DNA from: Bacteroidota bacterium
GTDB taxonomy: Bacteria; Bacteroidota; Bacteroidia; Sphingobacteriales; Sphingobacteriaceae
Direction of reading: 5' to 3'
Assembly: GCA_013289045.1 (NCBI GenBank)
Contig: JABDAU010000013.1
Span: forward strand, 1 to 60,120
DNA: 60,120 bases
The position numbers were made by a program, and so were the translations under genes. Each line of letters starts with the position of its first letter. Position 1 is the stretch's first letter. This document shows positions 17,550 through 26,535 of this stretch, one piece after another. The notes under the pieces are model-generated. The model did no database searches and was not told the DNA's origin. It saw only the letters and a program-made list of their open reading frames with translations.

Positions 17550-19043
17550 ATGGGCATCGTAAAAAAACAGGCATATAAAAACACCATCATCCAGTATGTG
17601 GGGATGGTCATCGCCTATGTTAATACGGTGCTGCTCTTCCCTTTTTTCGCTACCTCAACCGAGTACGGCTTTTATAATCTTATCATAAGCATTTCGGTAT
17701 TATATTCGCTTATCGCATCGCTGGGCATACCCGGCATATTGCTCAGGTATTTCCCATTCTATCGTACCGAAGATAAAAAGCATAACGGCTTTATCCATTG
17801 GACGGTAATGCTATCGCTGCTTGGCTTTGTAGCTGCCTCTATTGTTTATGTAGCGCTTAAGCCGGTTATTCTTTCTGCTTATGCAGGAACCTCGCCACTG
17901 TACCAGCGCTATTATTATTATTTGATACCAATGTCGTTTTTCGTCATCGTGTTCAACTACCTCGAGATGACCGGGCGCATCGTGTATATCACCATCTATT
18001 CAAATTTCCTGCAATCCGTTCTGCTCCGGCTCCTCACCACGGTGTTTTTGGTGATGATGGCTTTTAGGTGGATCAATTACCAGGATTTCATTTTTCTATA
18101 CATCGGCAGCAACGGGCTCATCGCTTTGCTTATGCTCATCAGCATTGCAGCCAGCGGTCAGTTTTCATGGCAGACAAGCGATCTCAGTTTTAAAACCATT
18201 GAGAAAAGGGCGATAGTTAATTTTGGGATTTTTACTGTTATTTCCAGTTCCATTTACGTGCTGCTGCAAAAGGTTGATACGCTAATGCTCAGTGCTATGG
18301 CCGGCGATGATGTGCAGGGTGTGTACAGCTGGTATTTTAATATCGCTATAGTGATTGGCGTACCCGCGCAGGCGCTGAGCCGCACTACCTATCCGATAGT
18401 TTCCAACGCCTGGAAAACGAACGACATGAAAGCAATCGACGAAGTTTACAGTAAAACGTCCATCATCCAAATGGTTGTAGGCTGCCTGCTTTTTATCGGG
18501 GTCATCGTAAACCGGCAAAATCTTTATGCCATCGCACACAACAAAGAGTTCGTCGACCCAAAGTATTTTAGCTTGTTTATAGTAGTGGGCTTGGGATTTT
18601 TGGTTGATATTACCGGCGGGTTAAATGCCTATATCATTACGGCATCGCATAAGTATAAGCTTTTTACGCTGTTTGTAGTTATTTCCGTTGGCTTTTGTGT
18701 GTTGGTAAATTACCTGCTTATACCAAAATACCAGGGCCTCGGCTCGGCTATTGCCTACTTGCTTACACTCACGCTTTTAAATTTCATTACCTGGTTTTAT
18801 ATCAAATACCGTTTCAAACTACAGCCATTCAGGTTAAAACACATTTTGGTAATTATTATTACAGCCGTAAGTTTTGCTGCCGGATATTATTTTTGGAAGA
18901 TGCCAAATGTGCCTGCAGATATTATTGTACGCAGCAGTATAACAACGATTATTTACGGCTCGCTGATCTATTTATTCCATATTTCGCCGGACATAAATGA
19001 GAAAGTGGACCAAATGCTCGTTAAATTTAAAATAAAGAAATAG
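17550..19043 (+). CDS. Polysaccharide flippase, Wzx/MATE-like (MVF superfamily)
   Basis: 497 residues with about 12-14 predicted membrane helices throughout. The N-terminal GIVKKQAYKNTIIQYVGMVI and the repeated hydrophobic blocks are typical of O-antigen/polysaccharide Wzx flippases, which move lipid-linked oligosaccharide to the periplasmic side. It is followed 12 bases later by a glycosyltransferase gene. A Wzy polymerase and an initiating sugar-phosphate transferase are not in this window. Confidence 0.85.
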   Translation: MGIVKKQAYKNTIIQYVGMVIAYVNTVLLFPFFATSTEYGFYNLIISISVLYSLIASLGIPGILLRYFPFYRTEDKKHNGFIHWTVMLSLLGFVAASIVYVALKPVILSAYAGTSPLYQRYYYYLIPMSFFVIVFNYLEMTGRIVYITIYSNFLQSVLLRLLTTVFLVMMAFRWINYQDFIFLYIGSNGLIALLMLISIAASGQFSWQTSDLSFKTIEKRAIVNFGIFTVISSSIYVLLQKVDTLMLSAMAGDDVQGVYSWYFNIAIVIGVPAQALSRTTYPIVSNAWKTNDMKAIDEVYSKTSIIQMVVGCLLFIGVIVNRQNLYAIAHNKEFVDPKYFSLFIVVGLGFLVDITGGLNAYIITASHKYKLFTLFVVISVGFCVLVNYLLIPKYQGLGSAIAYLLTLTLLNFITWFYIKYRFKLQPFRLKHILVIIITAVSFAAGYYFWKMPNVPADIIVRSSITTIIYGSLIYLFHISPDINEKVDQMLVKFKIKK

Positions 19044-19055
19044 TAAACCGCCACA

Positions 19056-19973
19056 ATGCAAACCCTTGCCCCTATAGCCTTATTTGTTTACAACCGGCCC
19101 GATCATACCCGTCGCACGCTAAGCTATTTGCAAAAAAACGAGCTGGCGGCTGAATCACGATTGTTTGTCTTTTCTGATGGGCCAAAAACGGATGCTGATA
19201 AACCCAGGGTCGACGAAGTACGCCAATTGCTTGAAGAGGTTGAAGGTTTCAAATCGGTAAAGGTGATAGAGGGCGATGAGAACAAGGGGTTGGCCAATTC
19301 CATTATCGCGGGGGTTACGCAATTGATTGCCGAATACGGTAAAGTGATCGTTTTTGAGGATGACCTGCTTTCATCGCCTTATACACTCGAATATTTTAAC
19401 GAAGCGCTTACTAAATACGCCAACGAGAGCGACGTAATGCATATTGGCGCCTACATGTTCGATGTGGCAGACAAAGGCCTGCCTGAGACCTTCTTTTACC
19501 GCATCGCCACCAGTTGGGGCTGGGCCACCTGGTCACGGGCCTGGAAAAGCTTTGAGCCTGACATCGATAAGCTGATGGCGCAGTTCGATAAAGACAAGAT
19601 CAACCGCTTTTCTATCGACGGCACCATGAACTTCTGGAAGCAAATGCAGGAATTTAAGGCCGGGAAAAACAATTCATGGGCCATCCGCTGGTATGCTTCT
19701 ATATTTTTGAAAGGCGGATTGGTGCTTAATCCTTCACATTCGCTCATCCATAACATAGGGCATGATGGTTCGGGGGTGCATTCCAATATTGAGAATACCT
19801 ACCAGGTAAACATTGCCCGTAAACCTGTAAAGCAATTCCCGGCCGAGATAAAGGAAAACCCACGCGCGCATGTGGCAATACGCAACTTCCTGGCCAACAG
19901 GAAAGGAAGTTTGTTAAAACGCGGACTGGTTTTTATCAGGCAATTGCGGGTGAAGTATCTGGTGAAGCGGTAG
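19056..19973 (+). CDS. Glycosyltransferase, GT-A fold
   Basis: 305 residues. PIALFVYNRPDHTRRTL at the start and FVFSDGPK form the nucleotide-sugar half. KVIVFEDDLLSSP (about 95-107) is the DxD-like metal site, and TSWGWATWSRAWK (about 150-162) is an aromatic motif of a Bacteroidota transferase group distantly like GNT-I. It ends the run with the GlfT2-like transferase and flippase, and is followed by an inverted-repeat element. Sugar donor and acceptor unknown. Confidence 0.8.
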   Translation: MQTLAPIALFVYNRPDHTRRTLSYLQKNELAAESRLFVFSDGPKTDADKPRVDEVRQLLEEVEGFKSVKVIEGDENKGLANSIIAGVTQLIAEYGKVIVFEDDLLSSPYTLEYFNEALTKYANESDVMHIGAYMFDVADKGLPETFFYRIATSWGWATWSRAWKSFEPDIDKLMAQFDKDKINRFSIDGTMNFWKQMQEFKAGKNNSWAIRWYASIFLKGGLVLNPSHSLIHNIGHDGSGVHSNIENTYQVNIARKPVKQFPAEIKENPRAHVAIRNFLANRKGSLLKRGLVFIRQLRVKYLVKR

Positions 19974-19979
19974 GTAATA

Positions 19980-20170
19980 CACGCGACCCGGTGGACTCAC
20001 CCGAATGCGCTTCGCTGTTCTGCCCTCTCTCGCTACGCGGAAAGAGGGCAAAGCAATAACATTTCACAAAATTATGTGGTACGAAAATTTCTGCAGCTAC
20101 CCTCTTTCGCGAAGCAAGAGAGAGGGTCGACGGGCGAAGCCTCGTCGGGGTGAGTCCACCGGGTCGCGTG
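19980..20170. repeat. 191-bp element with 23-bp terminal inverted repeats
   Basis: The ends CACGCGACCCGGTGGACTCA... and ...TGAGTCCACCGGGTCGCGTG match over 23 bp apart from one extra G inside the right arm. Two inner stems, CCCTCTCTCGC...AAAGAGGG and CCCTCTTTCGC...GAGAGGG, face each other. No gene is encoded. It sits between convergent genes and looks like a non-autonomous mobile or REP-like element. Confidence 0.8.
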
Positions 20171-20188
20171 CATAAATTACATGCGAGG

Positions 20189-20935
20189 CTACAACTGCGC
20201 TTTCAATATAATATAAGGCGACAGCGCTTTCGATTCTACCGGAACGATCTTCGTGGCGATCTTTCCTGCCCACCAAACTGCTTTGGTTACAGTTTTTGCC
20301 ATGGCTGATTTTTCTCCGCTGTTTTCCAGCCATACGGTAAAGCGGCCATGGTAATAGCTTTCCACATTTTTTAATCCCAACTGTTTGCAGGTTTCGGCAA
20401 GCATGGTGGGGTTCATACTGTCGATGTTATGCTTGTTGTAATTATCAAGATCGAATTTACGCTGGATCCAGCCATTCACCCCGGTAAAATTGGGCAGGGT
20501 AATAAACAATATACCGCCCGGTTTCAGAAATTGCAGGTGGGTTTCGATAATGGCTTTGGTATCGCTGAAATGCTCTATCAACCCGAAAGAGAGCACCATA
20601 TCGTACTTTTCCTTTGGGGTGTACTTGAACAGGTCGGCTTCAATGATATTGATGTCGCCTTCCTTTAAGCCGTTCTTTTCCAGCAACTGTTTGATCAATC
20701 CCTGGTGGATGTAATAATCAAACAGCGTGGTATCGATGCGTTTGTATTTTTTTAGGTAGATGGAATAATAACCCGGAAAACCGCCCAGTTCGATGGCATT
20801 TTTCAAACCATTCTCAGCGATCAGTTTGCCAAGGATATCGCCGAAAACGTAATCGGGCCTGATATGAAAGATGAGGTCCTTTTTCGATTCCCAAAAGGAT
20901 TTCCAAAAGTCCCGGTCGGTAAGGTTATTCTCCAT
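20189..20935 (-). CDS. Class I SAM-dependent methyltransferase
   Basis: About 248 residues from ATG 20935; two TTG codons just before it extend the frame to 20941 but are unlikely starts. NAIELGGFPGYYSIYL is motif I of a SAM-binding Rossmann fold, NIIEADLF carries the second acidic site, and YDMVLSFGLIEHFSD and GGILFITLPN are motifs typical of Methyltransf_11/23 enzymes. It overlaps the end of the acetyltransferase gene by 11 bases, so the two are probably translated together. Its place in a glycan locus suggests a sugar or lipid-carrier substrate. Confidence 0.85.
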   Translation of the reverse strand: MENNLTDRDFWKSFWESKKDLIFHIRPDYVFGDILGKLIAENGLKNAIELGGFPGYYSIYLKKYKRIDTTLFDYYIHQGLIKQLLEKNGLKEGDINIIEADLFKYTPKEKYDMVLSFGLIEHFSDTKAIIETHLQFLKPGGILFITLPNFTGVNGWIQRKFDLDNYNKHNIDSMNPTMLAETCKQLGLKNVESYYHGRFTVWLENSGEKSAMAKTVTKAVWWAGKIATKIVPVESKALSPYIILKAQL

Positions 20936-21467
20936 CAACAATTGTTATTTGCTGTTTTCTCTCCAAGATCCGGGCGGGGTTACCCACGGCAACACTATCC
21001 GGCGGCACGTCTCTAAACACTACTGCCCCTGCGCCTATCGCCGCGTTATCGCCTATTATTATATCGCCAATAATACAAGCATTTGCACCGATATCTACAT
21101 TATTACCAATTCGCGGGCATTTGCTGAAGGTACCATCAGGCAATTTACGGTGCCCGATAGTAACCGAATTGCGCAAAATGCAATTATCACCGATCACCAC
21201 AGCCTGGTTAACTACTAACGCATGCCCGTGAAATAACGATAAGCCTTTGCCAACCGTCAGTTTACGCGGCAGCTCTATCCCCCACAGCCAATCCACTACG
21301 TAACGGTAAAATACCAGGTATGGATAAAAGATCACTTTGGTCACTGCCGACCGGTTGACCTGCTGCGCCAGCCGGAACATGAACAGCACCAATTGCCCCT
21401 TAAAATTCTGGCGGTTAGCCGCATGGTCCTGGAACAAATAAGCAAAGAAGTTCATTTTACGGGGCAT
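20925..21467 (-). CDS. Serine-acetyltransferase-like hexapeptide acyltransferase
   Basis: 180 residues. The C-terminal two thirds is a left-handed beta-helix of hexapeptide repeats (VVNQAVVIGDNCILRNSVTI, IGNNVDIGANACIIGDIIIG), ending in PPDSVAVGNPARI, the acetyl-CoA-binding turn. SLFHGHALVV supplies the catalytic His. The fold is that of CysE and of polysaccharide acetyltransferases such as WcaB. Beside methyltransferase and glycosyltransferase genes an O-acetyl decoration of the glycan is more likely than cysteine synthesis. No RBS is obvious. Confidence 0.85.
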   Translation of the reverse strand: MPRKMNFFAYLFQDHAANRQNFKGQLVLFMFRLAQQVNRSAVTKVIFYPYLVFYRYVVDWLWGIELPRKLTVGKGLSLFHGHALVVNQAVVIGDNCILRNSVTIGHRKLPDGTFSKCPRIGNNVDIGANACIIGDIIIGDNAAIGAGAVVFRDVPPDSVAVGNPARILERKQQITIVDGE

Positions 21468-21567
21468 TATTGTTAGTTAGCTTTATAAGCCTTCAAAAGT
21501 ATCATTTTTCGGGTTAACAGAAAATTTTCAGTGTATACGTTGGCAATATTATATTATACTTGCGTGA

Positions 21568-22836
21568 ATGAAAGTTACCCTGATCAACACATCCGATGCC
21601 GGTGGCGGGGCTCCCGCGGCCTGTATGCGCTTGTTAAAGGCTTTGGAAGAACAGGGTATTGATGCCAGCCTGCTGGTACAGCAAAAGAAGACCACAGATC
21701 CGCATGTGGAAAGCGTAGAAAAGAACGCACTCGACCGCAAACGATCAAAGTTCGATTTTTTATACGAGCGGTTGCCTTTTATCGCTTTTCAGGAAAGAGA
21801 CAAGTCGGTACGATTCGCCTTTTCCACGGCCAATGCAGGTGTAAGCATAAAAAACGAAAAACTGGTACAAGAGGCGGATATCCTTCACCTGCACTGGACG
21901 AATTCGGGGTTTTTATCCATCCGTGATCTGAAAGAATTACTTTCGTTAGGTAAGCCCATCGTATGGACACTGCATGACATGTGGACATTTACCGGCGGCT
22001 GCCATTATTCAGGCGAATGTGATCATTTTAAGCGTGAGTGCGGCGATTGTTTTTTCCTGAGAAACCCCGGCCCGAACGATATCTCTCACACCGGCTGGCT
22101 GCGAAAAGCGGATATGTATTCGGCAACTAAAAATGTAAATTTTGTTGCCTGCAGCAAGTGGCTGGCTGGTGTTGCTGAGGAAAGTTCACTCCTGAAAGGT
22201 TATCCAATAAACGCTATTCCGAATCCGATTGACACCGCCATCTTCTCACCAAAAAACAAAGCGGAGATCCGGGCAAAACGCAATATCAGTCCTGACAAAA
22301 AGATCATCCTTTTTGGCGCTGCCAATATCAACGACAGGCGCAAGGGAATAAGTTACCTGGTAAACGCGCTGGATATCCTAAAAAAGGATTACCCGGTTGA
22401 AGGACAAATGGAGATGGTAATTTTCGGCAAGAACAAAGGTTTTGATACGAATGCCCTACCCTTCCCGGTACATGAATTAAACATTATCACCTCGCAGGAA
22501 GAGATAGCGGAAGTATACAGCCTGGCAGATGTGTTTATAACGCCGTCTGTTGAAGACAACCTGCCCAACACGGTAATGGAGTCACTATCATGCGGTACGC
22601 CTGTTGTGGCCTTTAATACAGGCGGCATACCGGAGATGGTCGATCATATGCAGAATGGCTATCTCGCCAATTTTAAAGATGCCGGGGATATGGCAAATGG
22701 GCTATACGAAATGCTCTATGTGCCAAATCCTAACGAGCTATCGCGAAATGCCCGCAACAAAGTGCTGCACGATTTTAACAACAAAACAGTAGCCGGGCAA
22801 TACATTAAACTATACCAATCCTTGCTTAAAAAATGA
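21568..22836 (+). CDS. Family 4 glycosyltransferase
   Basis: 422 residues, GT-B fold. The start, VTLINTSDAGGGAPAACMRL, is the acceptor domain loop. WTLHDMWTFTGGCHYSG (about 133-149) is typical of WcaC/WbaZ-like enzymes. IFGKNKG and ADVFITPSVEDNLPNTVMESLSCGTPVVAF (about 318-347) is the GT4 donor-binding E-x7-E-like region. The gene overlaps the next one by four bases (ATGA), implying co-translation. Confidence 0.9.
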   Translation: MKVTLINTSDAGGGAPAACMRLLKALEEQGIDASLLVQQKKTTDPHVESVEKNALDRKRSKFDFLYERLPFIAFQERDKSVRFAFSTANAGVSIKNEKLVQEADILHLHWTNSGFLSIRDLKELLSLGKPIVWTLHDMWTFTGGCHYSGECDHFKRECGDCFFLRNPGPNDISHTGWLRKADMYSATKNVNFVACSKWLAGVAEESSLLKGYPINAIPNPIDTAIFSPKNKAEIRAKRNISPDKKIILFGAANINDRRKGISYLVNALDILKKDYPVEGQMEMVIFGKNKGFDTNALPFPVHELNIITSQEEIAEVYSLADVFITPSVEDNLPNTVMESLSCGTPVVAFNTGGIPEMVDHMQNGYLANFKDAGDMANGLYEMLYVPNPNELSRNARNKVLHDFNNKTVAGQYIKLYQSLLKK

Positions 22837-23591
22837 TAGCCGGTCAGCCCATATTATCTGTAATTACCATCGTTTATAATAATGTAAAGGACGTTGAGCG
22901 CACCATACTTTCGGTTACCAGGCAGACCTATCAAAACATCGAATATATCATAGTCGACGGTCTTTCAAACGACGGCACGCTGGATGTGGTACATAAATAC
23001 GAAGAGCACATTGCACGCATCATCAGCGAAAAGGACGAAGGCATTTACGATGCCATGAACAAAGGCCTCGCTGCCGCCAATGGCGACTATGTGATTTTCA
23101 TGAATTCAGGCGATGAGTTTTTTAATGCTGAAACCGTTGCCGCCGTATTCGCTTCGGCAGAGGGTGCCGATATCTACTATGGCGAAACGGAAATGATCGA
23201 CGCCAATGGCCAAAGCCTCGGCCAGCGCCGCCACAAAGCGCCAAAGAAATTCACCTGGCGCAGTTTTAAATACGGCATGAGCGTAAGTCACCAGGCTATC
23301 TATGTCAAACGCGCATTGGCTGAGCCCTACGACCGGCAATACCAGCTCAGCGCCGATATCGACTGGATATTACGCATCGCCAAAAAGGCCAAAACTATTG
23401 TAAATGTAAACCGCTACGTAGCCAAATACCTGGTTGGCGGCATGTCGAAAAAAAAGCACAAGCAAAGTTTAGTGGAGCGGTTCAATATCATGAAAAAACA
23501 TTACGGGCTATTACCTACTGTGTTTAATCACGGTGTCATTGCTTTTAATTTGGGATGGTATTGGTTGAAGAACAAGCGCACTAATGATTAA
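22833..23591 (+). CDS. Family 2 glycosyltransferase, WcaA/colanic-acid-like
   Basis: 252 residues with a compact GT-A domain. LSVITIVYNNVKDVERTI at the N-terminus, EYIIVDGLSNDGT (about 36-48), SEKDEGIYDAMNKGLAAANGDYVIFMNSGDEFF (about 65-97) with the metal-binding SGD, and LSADIDWILRI (about 174-184) are all as in colanic acid WcaA/WcaE-type enzymes. It shares an ATGA overlap with the GT4 gene before it. It ends the glycan locus. Confidence 0.9.
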   Translation: MIAGQPILSVITIVYNNVKDVERTILSVTRQTYQNIEYIIVDGLSNDGTLDVVHKYEEHIARIISEKDEGIYDAMNKGLAAANGDYVIFMNSGDEFFNAETVAAVFASAEGADIYYGETEMIDANGQSLGQRRHKAPKKFTWRSFKYGMSVSHQAIYVKRALAEPYDRQYQLSADIDWILRIAKKAKTIVNVNRYVAKYLVGGMSKKKHKQSLVERFNIMKKHYGLLPTVFNHGVIAFNLGWYWLKNKRTND

Positions 23592-23616
23592 GTCCTTGAT
23601 TATCATTTAAAAAACT

Positions 23617-23758
23617 GTCATTTCGAACCTGCACGCGCATTTGGCTTGAGCGGTTAGGGCACGGTGAGAAATCTTATGCGCCATACATGGTGGCAAGGCT
23701 GGCGCAAAAGATTTCTCCTCGCTCCATTCACAATCCCTGCGCTGCTCGTCGAAATGAC
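23617..23758. repeat. Inverted-repeat element ending in GTCATTTCGA
   Basis: The arms GTCATTTCGA and TCGAAATGAC bound 142 bases; inside, GAGAAATCTT and AAGATTTCTC form a second pair. It sits between the convergent glycan and YfhO genes. Farther on, AGCCATCTT (23779-23787) and AAGATGGCT (23818-23826) form another loose inverted pair that might end transcription. No gene in the gap. Confidence 0.7.
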
Positions 23759-23856
23759 ACGTTTTTTATAACAGAAAAAGCCATCTTCGCGACATCCATT
23801 AATTATAAGTTGTCTCAAAGATGGCTTCATTTATCTCCTATGCGGAGATGGAATAT

Positions 23857-26451
23857 TTATTTCTTCCCCTTTTTAACCGGGGCTTTATGCTCAACCTTTT
23901 TAGGTTCGGGTTTTATCGGGTCTGTTTCCGGTTTTTTAGTCTCAACAACTTTTGGGAGCGATTTCCTGCGCTTGTTTTCTGCAAAAGCTGCACCGCCTAA
24001 TGCCAGTATCAGCAATATAGAACCTGCAAGCGAGATCTTTTCGCCGGTGTAATATGATGCAGGATGGAAAACGAATTTAATGTCATGCTCACCTACAGGA
24101 ATCACAGCTGCACGCAAAAGATAATTAGCGCGGAAATACGGGGTTTCTTTCTTGTCAATATACATTGTCCAACCCTCTTTATAGTAAATCTCAGAGAACA
24201 CAGCTACAGCTGTCACCGGAGAACCTGAGTGGTAATCTAATGTATCAGGTGAGTAATGCGTTAATGTAATTGTAGAAGTTGAGGCAGCACCTGAAGCATC
24301 GCCGCCTATAATACTTTTGTATTGCTTATCAACTATCGCTTCATTTTTCGGATCAAACGAGGAGATGGCCTGCATTTCCTGGTCGGCATTCTCAGCATAT
24401 TTTACGCTTTTTACAAACCATGCATGGCCGCATGCCGTTTCATTGGCCTTCATATTTGCTTCGCCCGTTTTCGGGTCGGCCGTAATAACATATTTGGTGT
24501 TCAGCATATCCAGCACGTCCTGGTTGGTGCTTTTACTAAACTGCATATCGATCAGTTCGTCATAACGTTTCAGTTTTGCTGCATGATAACCACCAATACT
24601 TTTGTAAAAATACGAGGTCTTGGCATTCTGGAAAGGGTTGCCCATACTCAGGTCAAGCACCCTGAAATCCGGATCAGTATCTTTGGTGATCAACTGGTCT
24701 ATCTGCCGCATTTGCGGTGCGCCAACATCTTCCTTGTCAACAAACATTTCATTACCCAGGTAACGGCGGTCAACGCCCCACATGTCAACAAGGGTAACCA
24801 GCAGCAGCGCTATAGCCGCTATGGTAACATTTATTTTTTGTTTGATAAAGACCCACAGAATACCGAAAGCGATCAGCACAAATATCAACGACCGTAATGC
24901 ATCAGCCTGCTCAATATCCTGGCGGTCCTGTACAAGGCCGCTGGCGATGGAGTTGGCAAGTGTCCCTGCGTTTTGAGGCGCCACACTCTTAAGGTTCTGC
25001 GTAAGCGCATCTATCATCTGCTGATGCTCGTCGGTTTTAAAGCTGAGGAAAACGCCCGGTACGATCCATAAAATAAGGAGCAAGCCGCCGGTAATGCCAC
25101 CTGAAATCAGAAGGCTTTTGAATAGTTTCTTCCTGTCCGTTCCCACTACCACTTCCTGCAAAGCCATAAATGCCAATACCGGGAAACATAGCATGGCAAC
25201 TGCCAGTATGGATTCCACGGTCCTGAATTTATTGTACATCGGGAAGTAGTTGAAGAATATGTCCGACAGGAAAGGCCAGTTACGCCCGAAAGACAATAAC
25301 ATGGTAAACACCACAGTGATCAATAACCACCATTTCAGCCTGTTTTTAACTACAATCAAGCCGAATATAAAAAGGAAGCATACAATAGCGCCAAAGTAAA
25401 AAGGCCCGCTTGTAAACTGTTTATTGCCCCAATAGGTTGCCAATCCGCCCTGTGTAAGCTGCTGGGCAAAGGCGGCCGCCTGGTCTGGCGCTATGCCATC
25501 GCCCGAAAGATTTTTTGTGATGTGCGAGTTGGAAATATCTTTAACAGCGGTGTAATCGGATGAGCCGCCATAAGCATTTGGCACCAGGAAGGTAAAACAC
25601 TCACCCACACCCTGGCTCCATGCATAGGCATAATCTTTTGGCAAGCCGGTGCTTGGCTCCGAAGTATGCTGGGTAAGGTTTGATTGCCCGCGGTTGGTTT
25701 CCTTTGCGTACTCAGAGGTTGTCCAAAGCAGCGAGGCATTTACCATCACGGCAAGTCCGCCTGCAACCACGAGGTACAAAACAGCTATGCCAAAAGGCTT
25801 GATATTCTTGTCTTTTATGGCGTGGTAAAGTTCGATAAGCACCAGGATGATGATGGACAGGAACAGGTAATAGGTCATCTGCACGTGGTCGGCGCGGATC
25901 TCCATCGCCAGGAAAAATGCCGTGAGCGAACCACCCAACAGGTACTTGCCTCGAAATACCAATATGATCCCGGCCAGCATCGGCGCAAAAAAAGCGATGG
26001 CGTAAGCCTGGTTGGCATGCCCGGCAACCAGCAAAATAAAGTTGTATGACGAGAATGTAAACGCCAGCGCACCCGCCGCCGCAAGCCATGGGTTGAGCTT
26101 TAACACACAGAATAACAGGTAAGCGCCCAGCAGGTAGATCAAAATCGTATCGATAGGCGCAGGGAAAACTGCCCTTAAGCCGCTTTGCACGTAAGTGGTA
26201 ACGTTGTCCGATAACGACATCCAGATCTGGTATGCCGGCATACCGCCAAACATGCTGTTCGTCCACAGCGGATAATGCCCGGTTTTGGCGTGGGTATCCA
26301 TTATTTCTTTTTGCGCAGCCTGTGCCCGCTGTACGTCCCCCTCGGGTAGTACTTTGCCCTGTGTAACAGGCAGGAAATAGGCATATGCAATGATGATAAG
26401 TATTACGGCCATAAGCACGTGAATACCATTACGCTTGAACCAGTTATTCAT
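23857..26451 (-). CDS. YfhO-family membrane protein (copy 2)
   Basis: 864 residues, about 12-14 membrane helices with a long C-terminal periplasmic part. NWFKRNGIH at the start, GGMPAYQIW, LKLNPWLAAAGALAFTFSSYN, CFTFLVPNAYGG and MYNKFRTVES are shared almost word for word with the next gene upstream, so the two are tandem paralogues. YfhO proteins have a GT-C-like multi-helix fold; in Firmicutes they help glycosylate lipoteichoic acid. In Bacteroidota the substrate is unknown, probably a lipid-linked sugar. The C-terminal tail is rich in Lys and Pro (KVEHKAPVKKGKK), which the paralogue lacks. Confidence 0.88.
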   Translation of the reverse strand: MNNWFKRNGIHVLMAVILIIIAYAYFLPVTQGKVLPEGDVQRAQAAQKEIMDTHAKTGHYPLWTNSMFGGMPAYQIWMSLSDNVTTYVQSGLRAVFPAPIDTILIYLLGAYLLFCVLKLNPWLAAAGALAFTFSSYNFILLVAGHANQAYAIAFFAPMLAGIILVFRGKYLLGGSLTAFFLAMEIRADHVQMTYYLFLSIIILVLIELYHAIKDKNIKPFGIAVLYLVVAGGLAVMVNASLLWTTSEYAKETNRGQSNLTQHTSEPSTGLPKDYAYAWSQGVGECFTFLVPNAYGGSSDYTAVKDISNSHITKNLSGDGIAPDQAAAFAQQLTQGGLATYWGNKQFTSGPFYFGAIVCFLFIFGLIVVKNRLKWWLLITVVFTMLLSFGRNWPFLSDIFFNYFPMYNKFRTVESILAVAMLCFPVLAFMALQEVVVGTDRKKLFKSLLISGGITGGLLLILWIVPGVFLSFKTDEHQQMIDALTQNLKSVAPQNAGTLANSIASGLVQDRQDIEQADALRSLIFVLIAFGILWVFIKQKINVTIAAIALLLVTLVDMWGVDRRYLGNEMFVDKEDVGAPQMRQIDQLITKDTDPDFRVLDLSMGNPFQNAKTSYFYKSIGGYHAAKLKRYDELIDMQFSKSTNQDVLDMLNTKYVITADPKTGEANMKANETACGHAWFVKSVKYAENADQEMQAISSFDPKNEAIVDKQYKSIIGGDASGAASTSTITLTHYSPDTLDYHSGSPVTAVAVFSEIYYKEGWTMYIDKKETPYFRANYLLRAAVIPVGEHDIKFVFHPASYYTGEKISLAGSILLILALGGAAFAENKRRKSLPKVVETKKPETDPIKPEPKKVEHKAPVKKGKK

Positions 26452-26489
26452 TTAAAGATTTTTAATATGGCTGAGAAAAAATTATTCCA

Positions 26490-26522
26490 GCCCAAAAATA
26501 GAAATTTGGATGTGAAAAGGAA
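26490..26522 (-). promoter_or_regulatory. 33-bp promoter-like segment, copy 1
   Basis: A 33-bp sequence identical to 29061-29093. On the minus strand it contains TATTTTTG (26493-26500), a -7 TAnnTTTG box, preceded by CATCCAAATTTC. It lies 42 bases before the start of the downstream YfhO gene. The exact copy before the other YfhO gene shows that the duplication included the control region. Confidence 0.6.
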
Positions 26523-26535
26523 CGGTATTAAACAT

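Noticed and set aside
20925..21467. CysE, serine acetyltransferase of cysteine synthesis
   Set aside because: The hexapeptide fold fits, but the position among glycan genes and overlap with a methyltransferase make a glycan O-acetyltransferase more likely.
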